Assembly: GCF_000237325.1 (NCBI RefSeq)
Contig: NC_017542.1
Location: forward strand, 239,001 to 303,000
Source: Paenibacillus polymyxa M1
GTDB taxonomy: Bacteria; Bacillota; Bacilli; Paenibacillales; Paenibacillaceae
Direction: 5' to 3'
Length of the DNA stretch: 64,000 nucleotides
Below, piece after piece: positions 35,790-43,869 of this stretch (within the stretch, counting starts at the first letter, position 1; each line of letters starts with the position of its first letter). The notes under the pieces were generated by a model, which did not search any database, was not told where the DNA came from, and saw only the letters and a program-made list of their open reading frames with translations. Made by a program: the position numbers and the translations under genes.

Positions 35790-36791
35790 ATGAGTACAAT
35801 TGATAAAAAAGATACTGTTTTATCAAAAGTGTTAAATCCTTTTAGTTCTGATATTTTTATAAGAGAACATTGGGCTCCAAGCAAACATCTTGTTATCCAT
35901 GGGAATGTTGAACGATTCCACCAACTCCCTGGGATAAGTAATGTCCAATCACTGGATAATATTATCGATTTGTATAAAGGTCCTGTGATGGTAGTGGGAA
36001 ATGCAGTGATAGAAGAAACAGGAGGGATTGCAGATCGGTTCTTGGTAAGTACCGAGGAGGCAAAAGATTGGTATGAAAGAGGAGCAGCACTTGAATTTGA
36101 TTTTTCAGACATGTTTCTTCCTCAACTACATAGTTGGATGGATAGTTTACGTAAGGAGCTTAGTTTACCAAGTGGTTCTGGTATAAAAGCAATTGTTTAC
36201 GCAGCCAAAAATGGAGGAGGATTTAAAGCTCACTTCGATGCGTATACAAATTTCATATTTCACCTTCAAGGGACCAAAACATGGAAACTACTCGCTAACG
36301 AAAATGTGACGAACCCTATTCAGCATTATGACCTTGCGGAAAAGCCTTACATACCAGATGAACTAGCAACTTATTGGAAGGGAGAGCATCCACAAACAGA
36401 TTTACCGGGAGCGGATATAGTTAACCTTTTGCCCGGATCATTTCTTTATCTCCCAAGAGGTATTTGGCATTCCACCAGTTCAACTGAAGAGACTCTATCT
36501 CTGAATATAACATTTTCACATCCAGCTTGGCTTGAATTGCTCCTTGCTGAAATTCGCTCACGCCTAACTCAACATGATACTTGGCGTGAACTTGCATGTG
36601 ATATAAATCTACTTTCACCAGAAGAACAAGAAAGTCTAAAAAGTAAGCTAAATCAAGAATTAAATCAAGTGCTTCCGGGCTTTTCATCTATTAGTGCAGA
36701 AGATATTTTTAAAAGACATACTGAAGAGTTTGATATATATCATGTTACTCAAGCTGTGTTCCGACAATTGTTAGCTACCAGAGAATTATGA
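35790..36791 (+). CDS. JmjC/cupin-type Fe(II)/2-oxoglutarate oxygenase
   Basis: 333 residues, ATG six bases after GGGGAGGCT. The jelly-roll core has HFD (His148, Asp150) in FKAHFDAYTNFIFHLQGTKTWKLL and the distal His227 in YLPRGIWHST, the facial triad of the ROX family (YcfD, MINA53, NO66). Those enzymes beta-hydroxylate Arg or His in ribosomal proteins. A C-terminal helical and winged region follows, as in YcfD. It is divergent from the precursors, so beta-hydroxylation of the His or Asp of the predicted DGGH core is an attractive inference. No substrate evidence is visible. Confidence 0.75.
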   Translation: MSTIDKKDTVLSKVLNPFSSDIFIREHWAPSKHLVIHGNVERFHQLPGISNVQSLDNIIDLYKGPVMVVGNAVIEETGGIADRFLVSTEEAKDWYERGAALEFDFSDMFLPQLHSWMDSLRKELSLPSGSGIKAIVYAAKNGGGFKAHFDAYTNFIFHLQGTKTWKLLANENVTNPIQHYDLAEKPYIPDELATYWKGEHPQTDLPGADIVNLLPGSFLYLPRGIWHSTSSTEETLSLNITFSHPAWLELLLAEIRSRLTQHDTWRELACDINLLSPEEQESLKSKLNQELNQVLPGFSSISAEDIFKRHTEEFDIYHVTQAVFRQLLATREL

Positions 36792-36828
36792 TCAGTTGTT
36801 TCTAACAAAAAATTTATTGGGAGAACCT

Positions 36829-38034
36829 ATGAACATATTTAGCATATTATCTGCACTTCGTGGATTAGCAATTGGTTTCTTTTCACCAATTTGGATTATA
36901 CATTTAAACGATCAAGGATTTGATTTATTAGCAATCGGTATATTAGGGACAGTTTTCGAGGTAGCCAGATTATTGTTTGAAATTCCAACGGGGACTTTTG
37001 CTGATAATAATGGCGTTCGTCGATCCATAATGCTATCTTATATTTTCTCAATGGCCACATGGTTGATCTTTCCTTTTATTGGAATAACATGGGTTTGTGT
37101 TATAGCAATGATAATATGGGCACTAGCTGAAGCCCTTATTTCGGGTGCTTTTGAGACATGGATGAGCCAAGTAACTCCTAAGGAAGAATTTAGTAAAAGA
37201 CTGATGAGGAATGCCCAAGTACTCATAGCAAGTATTATACTAACCAGCTTATTATCTGGGCACATTTATAAGTTTAATTCCATGTTGCCATTTATATTTG
37301 TTGCCTTAATATACGCAATTATGCTTGCTATTATTTTGATTTATTTAAAATCAGATCAGCAGATTATAAAGAATCAGAAAAAAAACACTCCTAAGGAATC
37401 GTTTATCGAAATAACAGGAAAAAGTTTTCAAATAGTATTTAAACATCGACGCATTTTGAATGTCGTACTGGCTGGCTTTTTTGCAGCTTTAAGTTATGAT
37501 GTTATAATGCGATATTGGCAGCCCTACTTAATACAAATCGGTAATTCAAAAGAATTTCTTGGATACGTAATGGCAATCGCAGGCGTACTAGCTTTTATTC
37601 TATTGCATTTCACAGCTAAGGCTCATAAAATAATTGAAAAAAACACCCTATTATCTCTAATAATGGTTGAATCTATTAGTATTCTTATGATCTTTAGTAC
37701 AGCATTTGGTTTAAAAGCTATTGGTCTAGTTGCTATCTCTTTTTTATTATCAGTGGAGGATATACGTAATCCAATAGTTAATGGCTACTTAAATAAATTT
37801 TTTCCTGATTCCTATAAAGCCACATTATTTTCTGTTAATTCGGTTACGGGTGCAGCTGGTGAAATTTTATCCGGAATTATCTTTGGGCTAATAGCAGTTA
37901 AATTTGGAATAATTGCAACATTTATTGTTGCAGCCATATTCCTAATACCATCTATTTTATTATATTACAATACAGCTCAAAATACGGATATAAATTACTC
38001 CGAAAAACGAGATAATATGACTTTTAAATCATAA
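36829..38034 (+). CDS. MFS transporter, probable RiPP exporter
   Basis: 401 residues from ATG 36829 (TTGGGAGAA upstream); an in-frame TTG at 36796 has no site. About 12 membrane helices and the MFS loop motif (EIPTGTFADNNGVRRSIM) between helices 2 and 3. It starts 37 bases after the oxygenase gene and ends before a terminator, so both form one unit. Lasso clusters normally export through an ABC transporter, so an MFS carrier fits a very small product. Confidence 0.8.
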   Translation: MNIFSILSALRGLAIGFFSPIWIIHLNDQGFDLLAIGILGTVFEVARLLFEIPTGTFADNNGVRRSIMLSYIFSMATWLIFPFIGITWVCVIAMIIWALAEALISGAFETWMSQVTPKEEFSKRLMRNAQVLIASIILTSLLSGHIYKFNSMLPFIFVALIYAIMLAIILIYLKSDQQIIKNQKKNTPKESFIEITGKSFQIVFKHRRILNVVLAGFFAALSYDVIMRYWQPYLIQIGNSKEFLGYVMAIAGVLAFILLHFTAKAHKIIEKNTLLSLIMVESISILMIFSTAFGLKAIGLVAISFLLSVEDIRNPIVNGYLNKFFPDSYKATLFSVNSVTGAAGEILSGIIFGLIAVKFGIIATFIVAAIFLIPSILLYYNTAQNTDINYSEKRDNMTFKS

Positions 38035-38063
38035 AATATAACATTTTCAGAGGAAATAAAATC

Positions 38064-38091
38064 AGGCTACTGACATTCCAGTAGCCTATTT
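38064..38091 (+). terminator. Rho-independent terminator
   Basis: AGGCTACTG / CAGTAGCCT with a six-base loop, then ATTTT. It ends the oxygenase-transporter unit. Confidence 0.8.
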
Positions 38092-38150
38092 TAGACATAA
38101 TACTTTGATGAAAATGACAATTTATAAAGTCATAAAATGGAGGGGAAATC

Positions 38151-38630
38151 TTGCGGATAATTAATATAAAAGAATTTGATAAAAAAATGATAACCAATTT
38201 TTTTATTTGTAATTGGGGAACTCCTCAAATGGTGATTTCTAGCGGGATCTATCAATGTGATGAGTTAGATGGATTTGCTATCTTAGATCATAAAGAAAAG
38301 ATTATGGGATTAATCACTTATGTTATAAGCGATAATGAATGTGAAATCATTTCTTTAGATAGCAAAGATGAAAATAAAGGGATTGGTACTGCGTTATTGA
38401 ATCAGGTAGAAGCAGTATCAAAAAAAAGCGGATGTTGCAAACTAAAAATAGTAACAACTAACGATAACCTGCATGCTTTTTTATTTTATCAAAAAAAGGG
38501 TTATCAAATTGCGAGAATTTTTCCAAACTCTGTTGAAAAAGCAAGGATTATAAAACCTGAAATCCCAAAAATATCAAATAATGGTATTCCAATTCGTGAT
38601 GAAATCCTATTTGAGAAATGCATATTATGA
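38151..38630 (+). CDS. GNAT-family N-acetyltransferase
   Basis: 159 residues; TTG start six bases after GGAGGGGA. The acetyl-CoA loop is in DENKGIGTALLNQVE, followed by LKIVTTNDNLHAFLFYQKKGY, the usual GNAT ending. It stands after the terminator of the transporter unit. It could inactivate or protect against the RiPP product (self-resistance) or be unrelated cargo. Confidence 0.8.
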   Translation: MRIINIKEFDKKMITNFFICNWGTPQMVISSGIYQCDELDGFAILDHKEKIMGLITYVISDNECEIISLDSKDENKGIGTALLNQVEAVSKKSGCCKLKIVTTNDNLHAFLFYQKKGYQIARIFPNSVEKARIIKPEIPKISNNGIPIRDEILFEKCIL

Positions 38631-38682
38631 ATATTACAAGGACAATTTGAATTATTTAAAATTGTCTTGTGTAGTATTCATA

Positions 38683-38735
38683 AATTAGAGATGGTACGGA
38701 CCTCGCAGAATGAAGCTTTCGCTGGTACCGTCTTT
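38683..38735 (+). repeat. Hairpin repeat, copy B
   Basis: GATGGTACGGAC...GGTACCGTC with internal CGCAGAATGAAGCTTTCG and a T run of seven after it. It is the most diverged of the four copies and would act as a terminator for the GNAT gene. Confidence 0.5.
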
Positions 38736-38739
38736 TTTT

Positions 38740-39921
38740 GTAATGCTACTCATGGTACCTGGATTCATATGTGCCTTTCTGGCTATATCACTAAGAATCA
38801 TCTGGTTATCTTTTTATCAATGGGAACCGTACGCTTTCAGTTGACCAGTTGGATCGAATTACGGCTGCAATGGGTCATCCTGTCGGCCATTATTACGAAC
38901 GATATGTGACTGAGTATCTAACGGAGGCCAATCCGAATTGGCGTCGAATGAGTCCTTTTATACATAATTGCGCGAAACTAAATAAACTGGACTGCATTCA
39001 TGAAGTAGTCAATCTATTAATGGATAAACTGGGCTATTCGGAATCATTATTTGAACTTGCTGAAGAACTATTTAAAGAGGCCCTTCACGAGGCAGCAGCC
39101 ATACTATATGAGAATGTAGCAGTTAGTGAAAAGAAGCAATATTCGGAGCAATTGGCGCTTTGTCAGTATCGCTTGTTTACAATTCGTATTGGGAACGAGC
39201 AGAGCCGAAACTTTGAGCCAGCATGTTATTTTCAACCTTATGTGAAGCGATTGGATGAAGTCGATCAACTTGATGCGTTGAAGGATTTAGCGAATGTGTA
39301 TCGTTCTTTACGTGGGTGGGATAAGGTTGAGGAAAACGCTAAAAAAATGAAGATAAAAGCGGAAATTCAATACGCACTCAGTCATGAGGAGAAACGAAAT
39401 CATAGAGAGCCTATAAAGAAGACAAGGAACCTATTATTTTGATATATCGCCTATGCGGATCTGTTGTGTGCAGCTTATTGCGAAGCCCGAAAAGATTATG
39501 AACGAGCATTGCAATATATATATGCTTATTTAAGCTGGGTCAAGGAAACAGATGCGGAAACTCAACACTGGATCAGCTTATTCCTACATTGGGCACAACG
39601 AAACACGTATGTTTACAAGCTTTTATCAGGAGATACTAGTGTAACTCAAGTATATGTGGATTACGTAAATGCCTCGTCAAATGAATCAGAAAAAGAACTG
39701 ATTGCCAAGCTAATGAACATTATGATCGTAGCTAACCAGCATGGGATTAAAGTGGATGATATACTTCAGCGGTTTAAAACAGAAATTGATTCTTTCATGC
39801 ACCAATCGTTTTCTACTGATATGTATACTCAGCAGGTTGTTCCAGAACAGTTAGCGCGTATGGAGTATGAACTAGCTTACTACTACTTGAATCAAGGCAT
39901 GTACAGTGATGGTTTTTCCTG
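38740..39921 (+). pseudogene. Decayed TPR peptide-sensing regulator (RNPP/AloR-like)
   Basis: Fragments together read as one gene: a short N-terminal piece (SGYITKNHLVIFL), a frameshift near 38817, then NGNRTLSVDQLDRITAAMGH and a TPR-like helical region to 39442. There an in-frame TGA interrupts (LLF-stop-YIAYADLLCAAYCEA), and the frame then continues to 39921. The helix-turn-helix start and the last TPRs are missing. The closing part of an XRE HTH followed by TPRs is the RNPP quorum-sensing architecture, and the next gene encodes a Phr-like peptide. Not functional in this state. Confidence 0.65.
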
Positions 39922-39969
39922 AGACTAAAGAAGAGTATTTCAATTTTATTGAAGAGGTGTGGTTGAGTA

Positions 39970-40092
39970 ATGTTAAAAAAATCGGTTCTACTCGTCATCG
40001 CAACTAGCTTTTTGTTTATGTTGACTGTACCTACACAAAATTATATTCATGGTCCAAAAGTGCAACTTCAAGAAACAATTGGAAGGTATTAG
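39970..40092 (+). CDS. Phr-like secreted signalling peptide precursor
   Basis: 40 residues; ATG after GAGGTGTGGTTGAGTA. It starts MLKKSVLLVIATSFLFML, a signal peptide, and ends in a hydrophilic tail (HGPKVQLQETIGRY) that could yield a 5-10 residue pheromone. Its place right after a TPR regulator is the standard Rap/NprR/AloR receptor-peptide arrangement. The peptide frame is intact although its receptor gene is broken, so it may now signal to receptors encoded elsewhere or be passive. Confidence 0.6.
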   Translation: MLKKSVLLVIATSFLFMLTVPTQNYIHGPKVQLQETIGRY

Positions 40093-40177
40093 GCAGACTA
40101 ATGCATAAGAATGGAGTTTAATTTTGAAGTATATCTTTTAAATATAAGACTGCTGTTAAAATCAAAAAGTAAATAGC

Positions 40178-40234
40178 GAACGATATCGACTTTTGCGTAG
40201 TTTGACGCTTTTATCGGTATCGTCGCTTTTTTTG
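40178..40234 (+). repeat. Hairpin repeat, copy C
   Basis: GCGAACGATATCGAC...GGTATCGTCGC enclosing TTTTGCGTAGTTTGACGCTT, followed by seven T. A terminator-like copy of the four-member family, 86 bases after the peptide gene. Confidence 0.6.
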
Positions 40235-40425
40235 GTTGGAAAAGGGACAGTGGAAAGAGTTTTATAGTTTTACGGTGAGCGGTAATAATTTATATTTACG
40301 AAGAAAAATGCAGACTTCTTTATAACTATTTATTCCGGTTTTTACCCGTTTAAGAGCAACCATATTACCGTCGTCATACTATTGACTCTTAGTTATCACA
40401 TCAATAATTTAACATAATATAACTT

Positions 40426-40557
40426 TTAGATATTATCCCGGTACTTAGAATAAATTGTGTACAAGCCTATTGCTGCTAATACAAGGATAATGTAAACAAT
40501 AATTACGGGTAACCCGAAGGCTACTCCATTACCCAATGCAATACCTATTTTTCTCAT
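40426..40557 (-). CDS. 43-residue single-helix membrane peptide
   Basis: ATG with CGAGGTGAAAAATA upstream. One membrane helix (GLPVIIVYIILVLAAIGLY) flanked by MRKIGIALGNGVA and a charged tail. It starts 18 bases after the stop of the AT-hook regulator gene and should be co-transcribed. Function unknown. The interval 40235-40425 shows no gene. Confidence 0.6.
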   Translation of the reverse strand: MRKIGIALGNGVAFGLPVIIVYIILVLAAIGLYTIYSKYRDNI

Positions 40558-40575
40558 TATTTTTCACCTCGTTTT

Positions 40576-41511
40576 TTATTGTTTATTCTTTTCAAATGGA
40601 AGATTAACGAACTGGTTAAACAGCGTTTTGGTCTGATCCGATTTTAAAAATTCAAGTATCATCTGGTGTTTTCCAAAAGCTAGCATAGCTAATATGAGAT
40701 AGCGAATTAGTGTTACATTCCTGAAAGTGAAGCCACCTGGATAAAACCTATTAATCTGTTGTACTATTTCCTTTATAGCAGAGTTAACGGTGGGACTTTT
40801 GCTTACAGCCTCAATTTCATTCCAGTATTGCTGAATGCAATGGATGATTTCTAGAATGTTGTCATAGTCATTTTTTTCTGAACGTTGTATGGATTCTTTT
40901 ATCGTTCGTAAGTTCAACCAGTCCAAGAACATATCGGCATCAGCAATAGTTTGAGTTGTAACATTTGGATTAGGTCTAGAGAAGAGCTTTAGCCCCTGAC
41001 ATGTCATACTACTACCTGCTGCTAACAGTTGTACAACACTGAGGATATTTCGGAAAGATTCCTTCTCTGCCTCCTGTTGTTGTTTCAATTCTTTAAGATC
41101 TTGATTTGAAGGCCGTCCTGGTTTTTTCTTGGGTACAGATTCTTCAATCATCTCATTCAAAATGTAATCTGCGAATTCTGGATCTTTAGTCTTGTTATTG
41201 ACCTCGGTGAACTTATCCTCAATTTCAAGTGTAAAATTATAAACCGCATCCTTTAGCTTATGCCATGAAATATTGTACCCTCGCCAAAACAGTGTGAATA
41301 TAATGTGTTTTTGATTTATCCCCTTCAAGCTTTGAATCTCCTTTAAAATGTCCAAGGACTCCTCAGTAAAGTGCGACAGAGTTCCTTTTGCTCGGCCTCT
41401 CCCTTTTGTATCAGAGCATATTAAACCTAAGTTAATATAGCGGTTTAACTTACTCTCTGTGATTGGTAGATTTTTTAATTGAGCTTTTGTAATTAATTCT
41501 TTTTTATCCAT
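40576..41511 (-). CDS. Putative MerR/AT-hook transcriptional regulator
   Basis: 311 residues; AAGGAGGTCGACT before the ATG. The N-terminus (ITKAQLKNLPITESKLNRYINLGLI) resembles a MerR-type winged helix. KKKPGRPSN near residue 130 is an AT-hook-like basic motif. The C-terminal region is helical. I cannot name the family. Controlled targets may include the small membrane peptide downstream. Confidence 0.55.
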   Translation of the reverse strand: MDKKELITKAQLKNLPITESKLNRYINLGLICSDTKGRGRAKGTLSHFTEESLDILKEIQSLKGINQKHIIFTLFWRGYNISWHKLKDAVYNFTLEIEDKFTEVNNKTKDPEFADYILNEMIEESVPKKKPGRPSNQDLKELKQQQEAEKESFRNILSVVQLLAAGSSMTCQGLKLFSRPNPNVTTQTIADADMFLDWLNLRTIKESIQRSEKNDYDNILEIIHCIQQYWNEIEAVSKSPTVNSAIKEIVQQINRFYPGGFTFRNVTLIRYLILAMLAFGKHQMILEFLKSDQTKTLFNQFVNLPFEKNKQ

Positions 41512-41696
41512 AGTCGACCTCCTTATAGCACAATATTAGATCCTAATTAATCTGAAAACTATAGCACTTCCATGCATAAATGTAAGTGGGATTTTCCATA
41601 CAAGGAAGACGAAGGGGATGTAAATTTAAAAAGTAGAATTCCACTTTCGAGATTTGTGTGAAGTATAAAGTTTTATTTCCGTATTTTTCCAGAAGA

Positions 41697-41748
41697 AGGC
41701 GACGATTTCGACTTTGTCGTAGGGTGACGCTTTCGTCGGTATCGTCGC
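41697..41748 (+). repeat. Hairpin repeat, copy D
   Basis: GGCGACGATTTCGACTTT, GTCGTAGGGTGACGC, then GTCGGTATCGTCGC; no T run follows. Closest to copy C. Confidence 0.6.
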
Positions 41749-41818
41749 TAAACAATATTGATAGATATTGAATAGGTAATATAATTTACAATATTAAAAC
41801 GGAAGGGATTGAACTAGC

Positions 41819-41962
41819 ATGGCGAAAAATACTGGAAATGACTACAGAAAAGGAGCTGTAAGAGATAGATCTCAAACATACAATTCTAAAAATGACACGT
41901 TGGTTAAAAGGGATGCAAGTAACGAAAGATTCCTAGAATCGAAAAAATTGTTAGTAAGTTAA
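41819..41962 (+). CDS. Short phage/island-type basic protein
   Basis: 47 residues beginning MAKNTGNDYRKGAVRDRSQ, followed by TYNSKNDTLVKRD; ATG after GGAAGGGATTGAACTAGC. Similar short basic proteins are frequent on Firmicute mobile elements. The C-terminus (KKLLVS) looks shorter than relatives I remember, perhaps truncated. A strong terminator follows directly. Confidence 0.6.
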   Translation: MAKNTGNDYRKGAVRDRSQTYNSKNDTLVKRDASNERFLESKKLLVS

Positions 41963-41963
41963 G

Positions 41964-42011
41964 GGACTATCAGGACACAAGAGTAACTCTGTGTCCTGAT
42001 AGTCGTTTTTT
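41964..42011 (+). terminator. Strong hairpin terminator
   Basis: Arms GACTATCAGGACACA / TGTGTCCTGATAGTC followed by six T. Confidence 0.9.
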
Positions 42012-42193
42012 ACGTTAAAAAAATGATTATCAACGACAAAAAACGACACATTTTTCAATGGTTCAATAGTATCATTACTTTTGACTCATATTATAGTAAT
42101 TATATTCAATAAAGCTTTAATTTATCTCATGAATGCAAGAGAGTATGGAGAAATATATTGGATATAGCTTAGAATAATTAAGGAGGACTATAG

Positions 42194-43048
42194 ATGTCAG
42201 CTACTTGTGTATCTTTAATTAATATGAAAGGTGGAGTAGGTAAAACAACTCTTGCCTTTAACCTTGCGTGGTATGCGGCTTATAAACGTAGAATGAGAGT
42301 ACTAGTAGTTGATTTAGACCCTCAAGCAAATGCCAGCCAATACTTAATGGGGGCAGAGGCATATAAAACATATTTAGATGAAAACCGACCTACAGTATTT
42401 CATATATTTGAACAATATACACCTTCTGGTTTTGACGGGAGTATGGGGCCTTCCAGTCTGGATGTTAGTACAGTTATTTACCCCGTTAAAAAGTGGAGTA
42501 ACAGTAGTTTTATTCACTTGATTCCCTCGAGACTTGAGTTGTCATGGACATTAAAGAACCCGACAAATAAGGATCACTTACTTGCTCGTTTTTTGACTAA
42601 TGTGCAAAATGATTATGATTTGATATTGATCGACTGTGCACCAACAGAATCAATTCTCACTACTGCTGTTTATCGTGCCAGTAGGTTCGTTGTCATCCCC
42701 ATAAAGCCAGAATTCCTAGCTTCAATTGGATTACCTTTGTTAGTTCGTTCACTTGAAAGCTTCAAGCATTCTCTAGGTGATCAAGATATAGAAATTGCTG
42801 GTATAGTATTTAATGATACTGACCCGACATTAACTTATGAGGAGCACAATATCTCACGTTCTGAAGTAAGAAACTATGCCTCAAAGCAAGGCTGGCATGT
42901 CTTCGAAAATGAAGTTAGGCATTCAAATTCATATCCAAAAGGGGCAAGAAATAAAAAACCTATTTTTCTTACAGACTACGCTCGATCAAATGTCATAAAT
43001 GAGTTTACTGCTTTTGGTCGAGAATTCCTTGAAAGGGTGGGATTCTAA
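42194..43048 (+). CDS. ParA-family ATPase
   Basis: 284 residues; ATG after TTAAGGAGGACTATAG. Deviant Walker A MKGGVGKTT (residues 11-19), Walker A' region VLVVDLDPQANAS, and Walker B-like LILIDCAPTES. These mark ParA/Soj-type ATPases, which form DNA-bound or surface gradients for segregation. No ParB gene is adjacent; instead come a 174-residue unknown and a HEPN-like protein, an arrangement seen in defence-type loci as well as plasmid remnants. Confidence 0.85.
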   Translation: MSATCVSLINMKGGVGKTTLAFNLAWYAAYKRRMRVLVVDLDPQANASQYLMGAEAYKTYLDENRPTVFHIFEQYTPSGFDGSMGPSSLDVSTVIYPVKKWSNSSFIHLIPSRLELSWTLKNPTNKDHLLARFLTNVQNDYDLILIDCAPTESILTTAVYRASRFVVIPIKPEFLASIGLPLLVRSLESFKHSLGDQDIEIAGIVFNDTDPTLTYEEHNISRSEVRNYASKQGWHVFENEVRHSNSYPKGARNKKPIFLTDYARSNVINEFTAFGREFLERVGF

Positions 43049-43573
43049 TTGAGTCTAAAACAAGAACTATTACTTGATTTGCTTCAATTAAAAGTTAAGT
43101 ATACTGAGAAAGAGTTCAATGAAGTTTTCTCATTTTTACAAAACGAGAGAGTTGACCACTCGTTTGATGAAATTGTAAGGTTGTTGAATTTAATAGACAT
43201 AAATAAAAAAACAACTAATCAACGAACAAAAAAGAAATTAAGCAATCTCGAAAAAGTTCATAATGCTGACCAAGATCATTACTTAAATTTAATTAATTTT
43301 AGAGATAAACTTCTAAATCGTAGTATAGCTGCCGAGACTAGGGAGCTTAATCGATTTTCTGCAGAAATCGGCATTCCTAGTTCTAAAGGTAGAAAAAGAG
43401 AACAGACTATCAAACTGATTATTGAATTTTTAGCAGGTTTGCGACCGGAAGAAGCAAACCATTTAATAGAAGAAGGGCTAATATTTGCCAATGAAACTAA
43501 CAGTAAATTTGAATTATTAGCGGATGCCATACTACAAAGATCCCAAACAAACGAAATTAATAAAATTGAATAG
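43049..43573 (+). CDS. Uncharacterised partner of ParA
   Basis: 174 residues; TTG start directly after the ParA stop, with GAAAGGGTGG upstream. Charged and helical, with a short basic stretch (NKKTTNQRTKKKLSNLEK). No family recognised. The head-to-tail junction with parA strongly implies a functional pair. Confidence 0.6.
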   Translation: MSLKQELLLDLLQLKVKYTEKEFNEVFSFLQNERVDHSFDEIVRLLNLIDINKKTTNQRTKKKLSNLEKVHNADQDHYLNLINFRDKLLNRSIAAETRELNRFSAEIGIPSSKGRKREQTIKLIIEFLAGLRPEEANHLIEEGLIFANETNSKFELLADAILQRSQTNEINKIE

Positions 43574-43668
43574 ACGCATGTTTTTCAAAACGGGTAGATT
43601 ATTTCGGAAGAAAAGAATTCAAATAACTAATTGAAAATAGCTATATCCAAGATAGGAGAAAAAATAGC

Positions 43669-43869
43669 ATGACGGAATCTAATAAAAGTGACGTAAAACC
43701 AAAGCTTAGAGATCTACCGTCGATCAAAGAAGCAGAACATCAAGCTAATAATCTAAAGATGGTAAAAGCAGCTATGCCAGTGTTATCTCCCTTTCTCAAA
43801 ATGCTTGGGGTAGATTCGGAGCTAATAAAAAAACATTTCAAGAAACAGAGGATAGTTTGGGTAATATAA
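43669..43869 (+). CDS. N-terminal part of the HEPN-like protein, separate frame
   Basis: 66 residues; ATG after ATAGGAGAAAAAATAGC. It ends in IKKHFKKQRIVWVI. In the next frame the same DNA reads TEDSLGNIS straight into the 43857 gene, so the two were probably one gene and a one-base change near 43836 split it. Programmed frameshifting or translational coupling is the alternative. Confidence 0.45.
   Translation: MTESNKSDVKPKLRDLPSIKEAEHQANNLKMVKAAMPVLSPFLKMLGVDSELIKKHFKKQRIVWVI

Noticed and set aside
38667..38909. 80-residue frame as a separate gene
   Set aside because: It runs over the remains of the peptide-sensing regulator; only its middle matches that gene, then it leaves frame.
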